DNA from: an uncultured Saprospiraceae bacterium
GTDB lineage: Bacteria; Bacteroidota; Bacteroidia; Chitinophagales; Saprospiraceae
DNA length: 59,496 nucleotides
Direction of reading: 5' to 3'
Assembly (NCBI GenBank): GCA_938041325.1
Contig: CALIAG010000124.1
Span: forward strand, 1-59,496
Translations under genes and position numbers: made by a program
Notes under the pieces: model-generated
Databases searched by the model: none
Told to the model about the DNA's origin: nothing
Seen by the model: only the letters and a program-made list of their open reading frames with translations
Shown: piece by piece, positions 8,686-17,311 of the stretch
Layout: each line of letters begins with the position of its first letter
Position numbering within the stretch: position 1 is the stretch's first letter

Positions 8686-9762
8686 TTATAAAATAGAACC
8701 TTTTTTAGGAGTTTTTAAACTGTTTTGCTGCTGAAATTGTGCTGGAGTTAATCCTTTCATCTTTTTAAAAGTCGTATAAAACGTTGATTTAGAACGAAAA
8801 CCAACCTCATAACCAATTCCTTCTAATGACATCTGGTGGTTTACACCGAGCATTTCGCAAGCCGCATCAACACGGTACTCGTTCAGGAAGGTTTTATAAC
8901 TTTTCCCTAGGTTATCATTGAGCAATTGGGAGAGCTGATGATGTGGTATACTGAGCTCTTTCGCAAGGTCCTGTAATTTTAACTTGGGGTTTGTATAGAC
9001 CTTTCTTTGACTCATTAATTGATCTAACTGACTAAATAATTGATCCGCAAGTTGTTTGTCAATCTTCTTGTTTTGATATTTCTCTATTGTAGAGTCACCT
9101 GAGTTTTCAAACCACCTGTTGTTGAAATAACCAAAGGCAAGCAAGTAAATGAAAAAGGAAAAAACCAATGGGCCAGTGATATAGTAAGCTCCGGGAACTC
9201 CGAAGATCGCGAGAAAAAAAGCAACTGCAATAATCACATTGGCTGCAAAAACGGTAGTCAACCATTTTTCTTCATCAGATATATTAAAAGGCGACTTTAC
9301 TGCTTTTTTTAAAATAGGAAACAAGACAAAAGAAGATGCGACAAGACCAAGAAACCAAACCACATAAATACTTTTTACCACATAGGCATTCCAGAAGGTT
9401 GGATAGGAATGGTAGGAGCGAACACTTCCCAATATCGAAACACAGGCGAACAGTCCCAATAATAGGAGCTTCCAGTTTAGAGGGATTTTTTTAACCTTAT
9501 GAATTGCAGCATTTAAATAAAAATACAAAAGAGGTCCTATAAAAATGCAAGCAGATAATCCAATTTGTAGAACCACTTTTGGAAGATCAGGATTGAAATA
9601 ATAGAGGACAGATTTGCCTATTCTAATACTTAGTGCAAGTATTAATGCCACCAATAAGTATTTTGATAATGTTTTATTCCTGGTATAAAAGAAGAGGTAA
9701 ATGCATAAGAAGAACCCATGAAAAACGCCCAATGCACTCAGAAATAATAACAATTCATTCAT
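8686..9762 (-). CDS. Membrane-anchored AraC/XylS-family transcriptional regulator
   Basis: This 358-residue protein has about seven hydrophobic segments over residues 1-220, followed by a cytoplasmic AraC-type DNA-binding domain at roughly 245-350. The two helix-turn-helix units are visible as LQDLAKELSIPHHQLSQLL and LEGIGYEVGFRSKSTFYTTFKK, with the conserved G-T-P-Q/A-F end (KGLTPAQFQQ). Membrane-bound AraC regulators of this shape are common in Bacteroidota and are thought to sense envelope or small-molecule signals. The likely target is unknown, but the secreted esterase-like gene lies immediately downstream in the same direction. Its own upstream region faces the 520-bp gap before the DsbD-domain gene. 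Confidence 0.85.
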   Translation of the reverse strand: MNELLLFLSALGVFHGFFLCIYLFFYTRNKTLSKYLLVALILALSIRIGKSVLYYFNPDLPKVVLQIGLSACIFIGPLLYFYLNAAIHKVKKIPLNWKLLLLGLFACVSILGSVRSYHSYPTFWNAYVVKSIYVVWFLGLVASSFVLFPILKKAVKSPFNISDEEKWLTTVFAANVIIAVAFFLAIFGVPGAYYITGPLVFSFFIYLLAFGYFNNRWFENSGDSTIEKYQNKKIDKQLADQLFSQLDQLMSQRKVYTNPKLKLQDLAKELSIPHHQLSQLLNDNLGKSYKTFLNEYRVDAACEMLGVNHQMSLEGIGYEVGFRSKSTFYTTFKKMKGLTPAQFQQQNSLKTPKKGSIL

Positions 9763-10020
9763 TTTAGCTAATTCTTATTTTAAATAAGAGGACAAGATTA
9801 TAGTTTAATTTATTCACGTGCTTAATCTACTTTTTAAGATAGCGCATACAATAGAAAACTCCAAATCCTCCAAAGTATTTCAAGCTTCTCCAATATTTTG
9901 AATTCCTCTTGAGCACATTTCTAAATTTTCTAAAAAGAACCATGCAATCAATTTCCCTAATTTCAACAAATTATATTCAATACTAACCGAAATTCACTAA
10001 ATTTTAACAGTATAGAATGC

Positions 10021-10048
10021 TTGCTAGTCGCGATTTTTTTTATTTTTG
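10021..10048 (+). promoter_or_regulatory. Possible promoter for the DsbD N-domain gene
   Basis: TATTTTTG at 10041-10048 fits the -7 consensus, and a TTG lies at 10021-10023, but the 17-nt spacing is short. If real, it gives a ~230-nt 5' leader. Confidence 0.35.
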
Positions 10049-10235
10049 TATTGCAAATTTCCTCTCATCCAACATATCTCTACAAAACAGACATTTGCAA
10101 TACTGAGAATGACCTTTATATTAATAGGCTTTCAAGTTTTTAGCGCTATTAATATTTCAATCCCTTGCCAATACTAACTCACAAGCCGATTTCAAAGCAA
10201 AATCACATATTGATTTAGTATATATGATTGGCAAG
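10048..10235 (+). promoter_or_regulatory. Structured leader with three inverted repeats
   Basis: The gap 9763-10282 contains three clean dyads in a row: an 11-bp pair (10048-10058 with 10093-10103), a 10-bp pair (10118-10127 with 10146-10155, ATATTAATAG/CTATTAATAT) and a 9-bp pair (10164-10172 with 10227-10235, CTTGCCAAT/ATTGGCAAG). The first begins at the end of the -7-like box. They could be folded 5'-UTR elements or operator sites. No T-run follows, so they are not terminators. The left part of the gap (9763-10020) shows nothing else. Confidence 0.4.
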
Positions 10236-10282
10236 AAAATTGATTATTACTCAATATTATATTCAGACAACACAGATTATTG

Positions 10283-10738
10283 ATGAGAACTTTATTACTA
10301 ACGACCCTATCCATACTTTTCTGCTCTGCTTTATTTGGTCAAATGGAACCTGTTAAATGGACCTTTGATGCTCAAAAAGTAAATGAAAAAGAATACGACA
10401 TTGTATTTACTGCCAAGATTGACGATGGTTGGGCGGTATACTCTCAATATTTAGAATCAGATCAAGGCCCTGTTCCTACAAGCATTGAATTTGATGCTCA
10501 AACTGGTTTACAGCTTATTGGTAAAGCTTCTGAAAATGGGAATAAAAAAGAAGCATTCGATTCAATATTTGGAATGAATCTGACAAAATTTAGCGATCGT
10601 GCAAGAATAACCCAACGTGTTAAGGTCGATCCTAACGCCAAATCAGTAAAGGGTTTTCTAACATTTATGACCTGCGACGATAAAAGTTGTTTGCCTCCAA
10701 CAGACGTAGATTTCGATATTGTTTTGGCATCTGATTAG
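10283..10738 (+). CDS. Free-standing DsbD N-terminal domain, secreted
   Basis: This ~151-residue periplasmic protein consists of a signal peptide (LLLTTLSILFCSALFGQ) and one DsbD alpha (nDsbD) domain. In DsbD this domain receives electrons from the membrane domain and passes them to periplasmic thiol proteins. The redox pair is visible as TCDDKSCLPP (CX4C) near the C-terminus, and the domain has the family signature [12 protein letters not shown]. It is strongly similar to both N-terminal domains of the DsbD gene just downstream (272 bp). There is no membrane domain, so it probably acts as a soluble relay. The ATG at 10283 is preferred; a TTG three bases earlier is also in frame. A terminator follows, so it can be expressed separately from dsbD. 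Confidence 0.85.
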   Translation: MRTLLLTTLSILFCSALFGQMEPVKWTFDAQKVNEKEYDIVFTAKIDDGWAVYSQYLESDQGPVPTSIEFDAQTGLQLIGKASENGNKKEAFDSIFGMNLTKFSDRARITQRVKVDPNAKSVKGFLTFMTCDDKSCLPPTDVDFDIVLASD

Positions 10739-10801
10739 TCTAATGCAATAAAAATTAAGTTCCTCTTGTCTATATATTCGTAAGACTTTAAATAGTCGGT
10801 G

Positions 10802-10841
10802 ATTGGCAGTAAGTTATAGTTGACTTACTGCCAATTGTTTA
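10802..10841 (+). terminator. Terminator-like hairpin between the two DsbD-type genes
   Basis: A perfect 13-bp stem (10802-10814 with 10823-10835) has an 8-nt loop followed by a T-rich tail. It abuts the dsbD promoter, so termination and re-initiation are adjacent. Confidence 0.75.
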
Positions 10842-10865
10842 TTTGTCTGATTTAATCTAATTTTG
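10835..10865 (+). promoter_or_regulatory. Bacteroidota-type promoter for dsbD
   Basis: TTG (10835-10837), a 20-nt spacer and TAATTTTG (10858-10865) match the -33/-7 consensus. The predicted start is ~138 nt before the dsbD ATG at 11011. Confidence 0.6.
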
Positions 10866-11010
10866 TAAGCGGTTTGCAGTCATGTGTACGACTCTTCCGT
10901 ATAAAACAAGAAAACTTCGACAGGATAATTTCGTTAATAACGTGTATTTCCACTCAGTTGAGTTTTAAATTTTCGGAATTGGGTTACGTACTAATTAAAC
11001 TTCTAATAAG

Positions 11011-13806
11011 ATGCGATTTATTTTTCTTCTTCTTCTCGGAACATTCATTTCTAATCAATCATTTAGTCAAATTTATGATCCTGTAAAATGGAAAACAGAT
11101 CATAAGCAAGTGAGTGACAATGAATTTGATCTCATCTTCACAGCAACGATCGAAGATGGTTGGTATGTTTATTCCCAATACCTAGAAAGCGATGATGGGC
11201 CAGTTCGAACTTCTTTTAACTATGATGAAGGCGATCATTTTTCACTGAAAGGAAAAAATGTAGAAACTGGAAACAAAAAGGAAGGTTTCGATAAGTTGTT
11301 TGATATGAACGTGATTAAGTTTAGTAAAAAAATCACCTTCACACAAAGAGTAGAAGTCAAAGACTTTTCAAAAAACATAACCGGATACCTGGAATTCATG
11401 ACTTGCGATGATACGAAATGTCTTCCTCCTGCTGATCATGATTTTGATTTCAAACTAGTACCTGCCACAAAATCAGAGCCGGCCGATCAAGGAGCTGCTA
11501 CAAAACCGGTTGAGACCAAGGCAACTGAAATAACGACAACGGCCGTTGATAAAGTTGTAAACACTGTGGAAACTAAGAAAGAAGAAGTCCAGGAAGTGAT
11601 CAAAAAGGAAATCCCACAAACAAAAACAATCGAAGAAAAAAAGCCAACGACTAAGATTGCCAATAATAAAACAGAAGCAGCTAAACCGAAAGCAATCGAA
11701 AAGGTTATTGCTGAAAATGCAACAGAAGAAAAAGTAGAAAAAGTAGAAGAAGCAACATCAGGAAAAGAAAAAATCCAAAAGATAGGACAAGGTGGAATTT
11801 TTAAACCAGTTACATGGACTTTTAAAGGAGTGAAAAAAAGTGAGAAAGAGTTTGACTTGGTTTTTACTGCAAAGATAGATGAAGGATGGTACATCTACTC
11901 TCAGTTTTTGGATGGAGAAGATGGACCAATTCCAACTTCATTTTTATTCACCGAAGGGGATCATTTTTCTTTAAAAGAAAAGGTGGTGGAAGCAGGTCCA
12001 AAAAGAATTAAAGAATACGACGAGACCTTTGAAATGGATCTCATAAAATTTAAAAAGGAAGCTACTTTTACTCAAACGGTGACGGTATCTGATCTGTCAA
12101 AACCAATTGTCGGAGATTTTGAATTTATGACTTGTGAAGCAGGGAGATGCTTGCCACCAGCAATAGTTCCATTCTCTTTTTCACCCACTACAATGAAAAC
12201 GTTGGTTGGGGATGAATTCGATGCTGCAAATGCTTCTACTGATAATACAAATACCAATGTCGCACAAAACGATATCAATGGCCCTTATCCACTTGCAAAA
12301 ATGGATAAAGACAAGCCAGTTGGAGAATGTTCAACGGAGGAGGTTATTGAAGAAGGCAAAAGCATTTGGAGTATTTTTGGTTTGGGTTTCCTAGGAGGAT
12401 TGTTGGCTTTGCTGACTCCATGCGTTTTTCCTATGATTCCACTTACTGTAAGCTTTTTTACAAAAGGCTCTGAAAACAAATCTAAAGGAATTTTGAACGC
12501 CATTTTATATGGCTTTTTTATATTGATGGTTTACCTTCTATTGAGTATTCCTTTTCATGTCATGTCAGGGATCAATTCAGATATTCTAAACGAAATTTCT
12601 ACCAATATTTGGCTCAACATATTCTTCTTCGTCATCTTCATCTTCTTTGCCTTTTCATTCTTTGGCTATTACGAATTGACTTTGCCAAGTAGTTGGACCA
12701 ACAAAGCTAGTGGCGCAGAAAGTGCAGGTGGCTTCCTTGGAATCTTTTTTATGGCTTTGACTTTAGCATTGGTTTCTTTCTCCTGTACAGGACCAATATT
12801 GGGTACATTATTGGCTGGAGCTTTATCCTCAGATGGCGGAGCTTGGCAATTGACTTCGGGAATGGGCGGATTTGGTTTGGCTTTAGCAATGCCTTTTGCA
12901 TTATTTGCAGCATTCCCATCTTGGCTGAACTCTTTACCAAAATCAGGAGGCTGGCTCAACTCTGTAAAAGTTGTACTTGGATTTTTAGAATTGGCGCTTG
13001 CCTTCAAATTCTTATCCAACGCAGATTTAGTGAAGCACTGGGGCTTGTTGAAAATTGAACCATTTTTGGTAATATGGATTTTATGTGCATTGGGAATAGC
13101 ATTGTATATGTTTGGGAAAATTAAATTTCCACACGATTCTCCAATTAAAAAATTGTCCTTCATTAGAATATCCACAGGAGTGTTAGCGATTGCAATTGCA
13201 GTTTACCTGGCTTCAGGATTTCGATACAATGATGAAACGGGGACCTTTACTTCTCTTCCTCTTTTAAGTGGTATTGCACCTCCAGTAGGGTACAGTTGGG
13301 TTTATCCGAATGATTGCCCCAATAACTTAGATTGCTTCAAGGATCTTGATGCGGGATGGGCTTACGCACAAAAAGCAGGAAAACCTGTAATGCTTGATTT
13401 TACTGGATATGCTTGTGTGAACTGTCGGAAAATGGAAGAGCATGTATGGCCTAAGAAAAAAGTTTTCAATTATCTAAAAGAAGATTACGTTCTTATTTCT
13501 CTTTATGTTGATGACAAAAAAGAATTGCCTGAAGCAGATCAGGTAACCGTTGACAAGGCAAGTGGAGGAACTCGGAAGTTGAGAAATTATGGAAACAAAT
13601 GGGCGCATTTTCAAGCAGAGTATTTTGAAAATAATTCTCAACCATATTATGTCCTTCTTTCTCCTGACGGACAATTGCTGAATCGACCAGTTGGTTATAC
13701 ACCAGATGACAATGAATACGCTTCTTTTCTTGAATGTGGATTGCAAACGTTTAAAGAGCTAAGTTCTACCAACGAAATCTCAAGCAAAGCTTTGGGACAG
13801 AAGTAA
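11011..13806 (+). CDS. dsbD: Thiol:disulfide interchange protein DsbD with two N-terminal domains
   Basis: DsbD carries electrons from cytoplasmic thioredoxin across the inner membrane to periplasmic thiol proteins. The 931 residues contain, in order: a signal peptide; a first nDsbD domain (~20-150, [10 protein letters not shown]); a ~100-residue Lys/Glu/Thr-rich linker; a second nDsbD domain (~265-395, [10 protein letters not shown]); an eight-helix membrane domain (~450-730) with the redox cysteines at about 471 (TPCVFP) and 592 (SCTGP); and a C-terminal thioredoxin-like domain with CVNC at 802-805. Standard DsbD has one N-terminal domain and about 570 residues, so the duplication is unusual. 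Together with the upstream gene the locus encodes three nDsbD copies. It has its own promoter and ends at a strong bidirectional terminator. Confidence 0.93.
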   Translation: MRFIFLLLLGTFISNQSFSQIYDPVKWKTDHKQVSDNEFDLIFTATIEDGWYVYSQYLESDDGPVRTSFNYDEGDHFSLKGKNVETGNKKEGFDKLFDMNVIKFSKKITFTQRVEVKDFSKNITGYLEFMTCDDTKCLPPADHDFDFKLVPATKSEPADQGAATKPVETKATEITTTAVDKVVNTVETKKEEVQEVIKKEIPQTKTIEEKKPTTKIANNKTEAAKPKAIEKVIAENATEEKVEKVEEATSGKEKIQKIGQGGIFKPVTWTFKGVKKSEKEFDLVFTAKIDEGWYIYSQFLDGEDGPIPTSFLFTEGDHFSLKEKVVEAGPKRIKEYDETFEMDLIKFKKEATFTQTVTVSDLSKPIVGDFEFMTCEAGRCLPPAIVPFSFSPTTMKTLVGDEFDAANASTDNTNTNVAQNDINGPYPLAKMDKDKPVGECSTEEVIEEGKSIWSIFGLGFLGGLLALLTPCVFPMIPLTVSFFTKGSENKSKGILNAILYGFFILMVYLLLSIPFHVMSGINSDILNEISTNIWLNIFFFVIFIFFAFSFFGYYELTLPSSWTNKASGAESAGGFLGIFFMALTLALVSFSCTGPILGTLLAGALSSDGGAWQLTSGMGGFGLALAMPFALFAAFPSWLNSLPKSGGWLNSVKVVLGFLELALAFKFLSNADLVKHWGLLKIEPFLVIWILCALGIALYMFGKIKFPHDSPIKKLSFIRISTGVLAIAIAVYLASGFRYNDETGTFTSLPLLSGIAPPVGYSWVYPNDCPNNLDCFKDLDAGWAYAQKAGKPVMLDFTGYACVNCRKMEEHVWPKKKVFNYLKEDYVLISLYVDDKKELPEADQVTVDKASGGTRKLRNYGNKWAHFQAEYFENNSQPYYVLLSPDGQLLNRPVGYTPDDNEYASFLECGLQTFKELSSTNEISSKALGQK

Positions 13807-13826
13807 GTCTAGTAAATAGTCTTTCA

Positions 13827-13870
13827 AAAAAAAACGCTGAGGATGAATCATCATCCTCAGCGTTTTTTTT
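13827..13870. terminator. Bidirectional terminator between dsbD and a lytic transglycosylase gene
   Basis: A perfect 20-bp stem (13827-13846 with 13851-13870) has a 4-nt loop and eight A/T pairs at its base, giving a U-run in both directions. It lies between two convergent genes. Confidence 0.95.
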
Positions 13871-13891
13871 ATTCTTTCAAGAAGTATATTT

Positions 13892-14827
13892 CTAATTCGG
13901 AATTCTGATCTGATATTTTTTACCAGACTTATTCGTTAGACTTGAGCTGATTAGCCAAGGGTTATAAACTTTAAGCATTCTGTAGTTCGTCCCATGCTTC
14001 ACCGCAAAGTCACCCCAGTTGGCAACAGGCCCGCTCACATCTACTGTTTTGAAATCAGGAATTGCTTTATAAGTATCTGTGTCATCCACATAAAACCCAA
14101 AGTCTCTTGGATTGGATAAGATTTCTTTAATCGCTACAATTCTAAAAAGATAACGAGAAGTTTCTTGATTTAAATTTAGTTCGAAATAGTTTTTCGCTCG
14201 TTGTTGCTTCATTTCTTTGTCCAGTCTATATGCCCCCATGTTATAGGCTGCTGCGACCAAAGCCCAAGACCCGAATCGATCATACTGCTTTTGTAAAAAT
14301 TTACAAGCAGCTCGAGTTGCCTTTTCTAAATGATAGCGCTCATCAACTTCTGAATTCACCTGCAATTTGTAATCTCCGGCTGTTCCTTTCATAAATTGCC
14401 AAAAGCCTTTTGCACCTGCTGGTGAAACGGCGTTGCTCAAATCACTTTCTGCAACAGCTAAATATTTGAAGTCATCAGGAATATTATTCTCCGCAAGAAT
14501 AGCTTCTATAATCGGAAAATAGCGACCGGCCTTTTTTACATTTAAAATTGTATTCGAATGCCAGTAAGAATTTCGCATTAGCTCCCGATCCAATCGTTCT
14601 CGTACATCGAAACTTTCCATTGGCAAGGCTTCGCCTGCAAAAGAAAAACTTCTATTACTAAGATCAACTGCTTTTATAATTTGTGGAAGATCATTGGATT
14701 GTTCTTTCTGATTACTGATTCCTTTAGATACTTGCTGATCGCCAGAATTTTCACCGGTGTTAGAACTAAAGATAGCAAAGCTGAAAAATGCAGCCATCAC
14801 TATTACAAAAGAAGATAAATATTTCAT
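13892..14827 (-). CDS. Secreted lytic transglycosylase (SLT/MltD-like)
   Basis: This 311-residue periplasmic murein lyase has an N-terminal signal peptide and an SLT-type catalytic domain at roughly residues 100-230. The catalytic Glu is residue 127 in AVAESDLSNAVSP, followed by the family hallmarks AGAKGFWQFM and ALVAAAYNMGAYRL. Such enzymes cleave peptidoglycan with formation of 1,6-anhydromuramic ends. The C-terminal ~60 residues (VANWGDFAVKHGTNYRMLKVYNPWL and on to KYQIRIPN) look like a degenerate LysM-type wall-binding module, as in MltD. It is convergent with dsbD and shares the terminator. Confidence 0.9.
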   Translation of the reverse strand: MKYLSSFVIVMAAFFSFAIFSSNTGENSGDQQVSKGISNQKEQSNDLPQIIKAVDLSNRSFSFAGEALPMESFDVRERLDRELMRNSYWHSNTILNVKKAGRYFPIIEAILAENNIPDDFKYLAVAESDLSNAVSPAGAKGFWQFMKGTAGDYKLQVNSEVDERYHLEKATRAACKFLQKQYDRFGSWALVAAAYNMGAYRLDKEMKQQRAKNYFELNLNQETSRYLFRIVAIKEILSNPRDFGFYVDDTDTYKAIPDFKTVDVSGPVANWGDFAVKHGTNYRMLKVYNPWLISSSLTNKSGKKYQIRIPN

Positions 14828-15034
14828 AATGTTTCTTTTTCTTGGACTTGAGTGAAGTCATAAAATTACTTCTGGATAATATTTCGAATATTAGTTTTCA
14901 AGATACCGAAATATACCCTTTATTAATCTAAACGAAAAAAAAGAATATATGATACATTTTAAAATGATCGTTGTGAATATTAAATATCCAGAATATTCAA
15001 GCTAAATTATTTAAAAGACGTCTATGTGAAGGGA

Positions 15035-15562
15035 TTATGCTTTTTTTCTGGGTCTTTTGAAGATAGGAACGGTAGAGCAGGGCTCACCATACATGATACT
15101 TTGAGCAAATGGTTGAAGCTTTTGGGTAAGGTCAACGTATGCGGATACAGGAACTGGCTTATTGCTACAGCCTTTAATGATGATCTTTTTCTGATCGTAT
15201 TGGGTCGCATCAAAATTGTCCAAGGCGCTGGCAAATGCAAGTTTGTGAAACTCAGACTCTGTACCCTGAAAAATGCTTTTTGCATGTGGTGTTGCATAGG
15301 CAGAAACGAGCATAAACGCCCAAACAGGAATGATCGCATCTGTAGAACAATAAACTAGTAAAAACTTATCTTGGTATTGCTCCCAATTGTGCTCCTTTAA
15401 TGCCAATCGGAAATCCTTTTCTTTAAGAATAAGTTCCTTAAATAAATAGTCCTTTAAATCAAAAGTCATCACTTCCTCTTTCGGAAAGAAATCTTCCAAA
15501 TTGATAGTGATTAAACCACTATTGGCTACGCGATTGATTAAAGGTTTTTCTTCCGTGTTCAT
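15035..15562 (-). CDS. DUF2480 family protein
   Basis: This 175-residue cytoplasmic protein belongs to a conserved Bacteroidota family without assigned function. The family pattern is clear: an early NRVANSGLITINLEDF(F/Y)P, DYLFKELILKEKDFR, and the cysteine-containing stretch YCSTDAIIPVWAFMLV. Two further Cys lie near the C-terminus (IKGCSNKPVP, GEPCSTVPIFKRP), so a metal or redox site is possible but not shown. It lies 31 bp downstream of scpB on the same strand and is probably co-transcribed with it. Confidence 0.8.
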   Translation of the reverse strand: MNTEEKPLINRVANSGLITINLEDFFPKEEVMTFDLKDYLFKELILKEKDFRLALKEHNWEQYQDKFLLVYCSTDAIIPVWAFMLVSAYATPHAKSIFQGTESEFHKLAFASALDNFDATQYDQKKIIIKGCSNKPVPVSAYVDLTQKLQPFAQSIMYGEPCSTVPIFKRPRKKA

Positions 15563-15593
15563 AATTTATCTAACGTACAGCTGAAAAAAAGGT

Positions 15594-16367
15594 TTATTCC
15601 TCTTCTGATTTAATCTCTTCTGTTGCTTCAATTGGATGACTCGCTTCAATAACTTCGGTACTTTCTTCGACAACCATTTCAGGTTCTCCATCTATAGCGA
15701 TTAATAATGCTGCGGAAATATCAACGATCTCATCAATTATGCCTTGTGCTTCAGGAATATTGGCAGATTGAGATTGAATACCTGTAGAAACTTCTTCTTC
15801 AATAGGAGCTGCTTCACCAACTGTATTTTCATCAGTCCCAAAGTCTTTTGGTTTAGGCAATTCATCCAAGCTAGAGATACCAAAATAATCCATGAATTTT
15901 GGACTTGTACTGTAAAGCAATGGTCGACCTGGGCCTTCGCTTCTTCCACTTATGATTACCAATTCTTTTTCCAATAGTTTTTGAACAGAATAATCACAAT
16001 TGACACCTCTGATCTTTTCTAATTCTGTTTTAGAAACAGGTTGTTTGTAAGCTATAATGGCCAATGATTCGAGAGCAGCTTTTGATAATCTTTTCTTAGT
16101 CGTTTGTCTCAAATGAGTCCCTACGGTTTTATGGTAGATTCCTTTTGACAAAAACTGAAAACCTCCTCCAATTTCTACAATATCAAAAGCAAAAGAATCT
16201 GAAGAATAACGTTCCTTCAAACTATCGATAGCTTCTTCTACTTCAGGCTTTTTGAACTCAGTCTCAAAAGTATTCTCTAAGCAACTGTGAATATCCTTAA
16301 AACTGATAGGATTTTGACTACTGAAAATCAAGCTCTCAATATGTTGTGCCAAGTATTCCAAGATCAA
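15594..16367 (-). CDS. scpB: Segregation and condensation protein B
   Basis: ScpB is the kite-type (winged-helix) subunit that dimerises and, with kleisin ScpA, loads SMC on the chromosome. The first ~185 residues match the family: HIESLIFSSQNPIS, then LESLAIIAYKQPVSKTELEKIRGVN, and SEGPGRPLLYSTSPKFMDYFGISSLDELP. The final ~75 residues are an acidic tail rich in Glu and Val, commonly variable in this family. The best start is a TTG at 16367, because no in-frame ATG lies near it. A TATCTTTG box on the minus strand (16514-16521) may be its -7 element. scpA and smc are not in the window. The 272-bp gap before the next gene shows nothing else. Confidence 0.93.
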   Translation of the reverse strand: MILEYLAQHIESLIFSSQNPISFKDIHSCLENTFETEFKKPEVEEAIDSLKERYSSDSFAFDIVEIGGGFQFLSKGIYHKTVGTHLRQTTKKRLSKAALESLAIIAYKQPVSKTELEKIRGVNCDYSVQKLLEKELVIISGRSEGPGRPLLYSTSPKFMDYFGISSLDELPKPKDFGTDENTVGEAAPIEEEVSTGIQSQSANIPEAQGIIDEIVDISAALLIAIDGEPEMVVEESTEVIEASHPIEATEEIKSEEE

Positions 16368-16639
16368 TGTTTTTTGAGAAGTTATTATGAACTACTGGTT
16401 TTGAATGAAATTAAAACCTTATCGATTCTATTTTATCCTTCAAGTAATTGATAAAAGCTTCTTAGTTTAAAAAGTATGTTTAATTCCCAGAGAATTTAAA
16501 TAATCTGGAAGGGCAAAGATAAGTAAAAATGGACCACAAAAGAAGCTAAAACCAAAGGGAATAAAAGGCTTTTCTCTTGTAAAATCGCCAAAGATCTATC
16601 AATGACTCTAAAGCTAAATGTTTGATTTTTAAGTAATTG

Positions 16640-17131
16640 CTAAGCATACTTCATCGCGGAATGTCCATGAATCCTCCTAAAAAGACTTAATTGACCGATG
16701 TGATAGGCCTCATGCATCGTAAAAAATGCCATAAAGCCTGCAAATGTTGGATCCTCTATAGGTGTTTTAATTGGAGGTTCACCCTCTAGTTCTGCGGTTG
16801 TTAATTGAGCCACTTTTTGCAAAAGTTTATCTGTAACCTCTTGCCAAGGATGAATGACTGCTTCAATATTGGGGTATTCAGCATTTTCATTGAAGCTCTT
16901 GCCTCTCCCGAAATATTCAAAAAATGCATAAGAAATAGGCAAACCGAGTACTTGGCTAAATTGAAAACGATTGGATACTATATGGCCAGCAATCCATTTC
17001 ATATTGTTAACCTGATCAGGAATTCTAATCTCTGATTGGGTATCGGTGATTCCATCCATCACATTGTTAAAGCCCTTGGTTTGCAACTTGAACTGATTCC
17101 AGATTTGTTTGACTATTGGATTTGGTTCCAT
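16640..17131 (-). CDS. DinB-like metal-binding four-helix protein
   Basis: The 163 residues form a DinB/YfiT-type four-helix bundle. The expected His ligands are visible: one in the second helix (WIAGHIVSNR) and two in the last (HEAYHIGQLSLFRR). This H...HxxxH arrangement binds a divalent metal in the family. Members include thiol transferases and damage-inducible proteins of unknown role, so no reaction can be assigned. It is a single gene, divergent from the GAF-protein gene, with a 180-bp gap between them. Confidence 0.82.
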   Translation of the reverse strand: MEPNPIVKQIWNQFKLQTKGFNNVMDGITDTQSEIRIPDQVNNMKWIAGHIVSNRFQFSQVLGLPISYAFFEYFGRGKSFNENAEYPNIEAVIHPWQEVTDKLLQKVAQLTTAELEGEPPIKTPIEDPTFAGFMAFFTMHEAYHIGQLSLFRRIHGHSAMKYA

Positions 17132-17311
17132 GGATAAAAATTTTCTACTAAAACTAATTGATTTGTCTCAAAAGAGATTTTTAATGAAAATAGAGTTAAT
17201 TTGAATATAGAACTATTCAGTTTGAATATTTGTTCTTTAAACATATAAAAGGAAAGTGAAATGCTTTTCAATTTATTAGCAAATGTTAAGTGATAATTTA
17301 AATCGGGGAAC

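Noticed and set aside
12669-13175. Long minus-strand open frame inside dsbD
   Set aside because: It is the antisense shadow of the DsbD membrane domain; the plus-strand protein has clear motifs and the minus frame has none.
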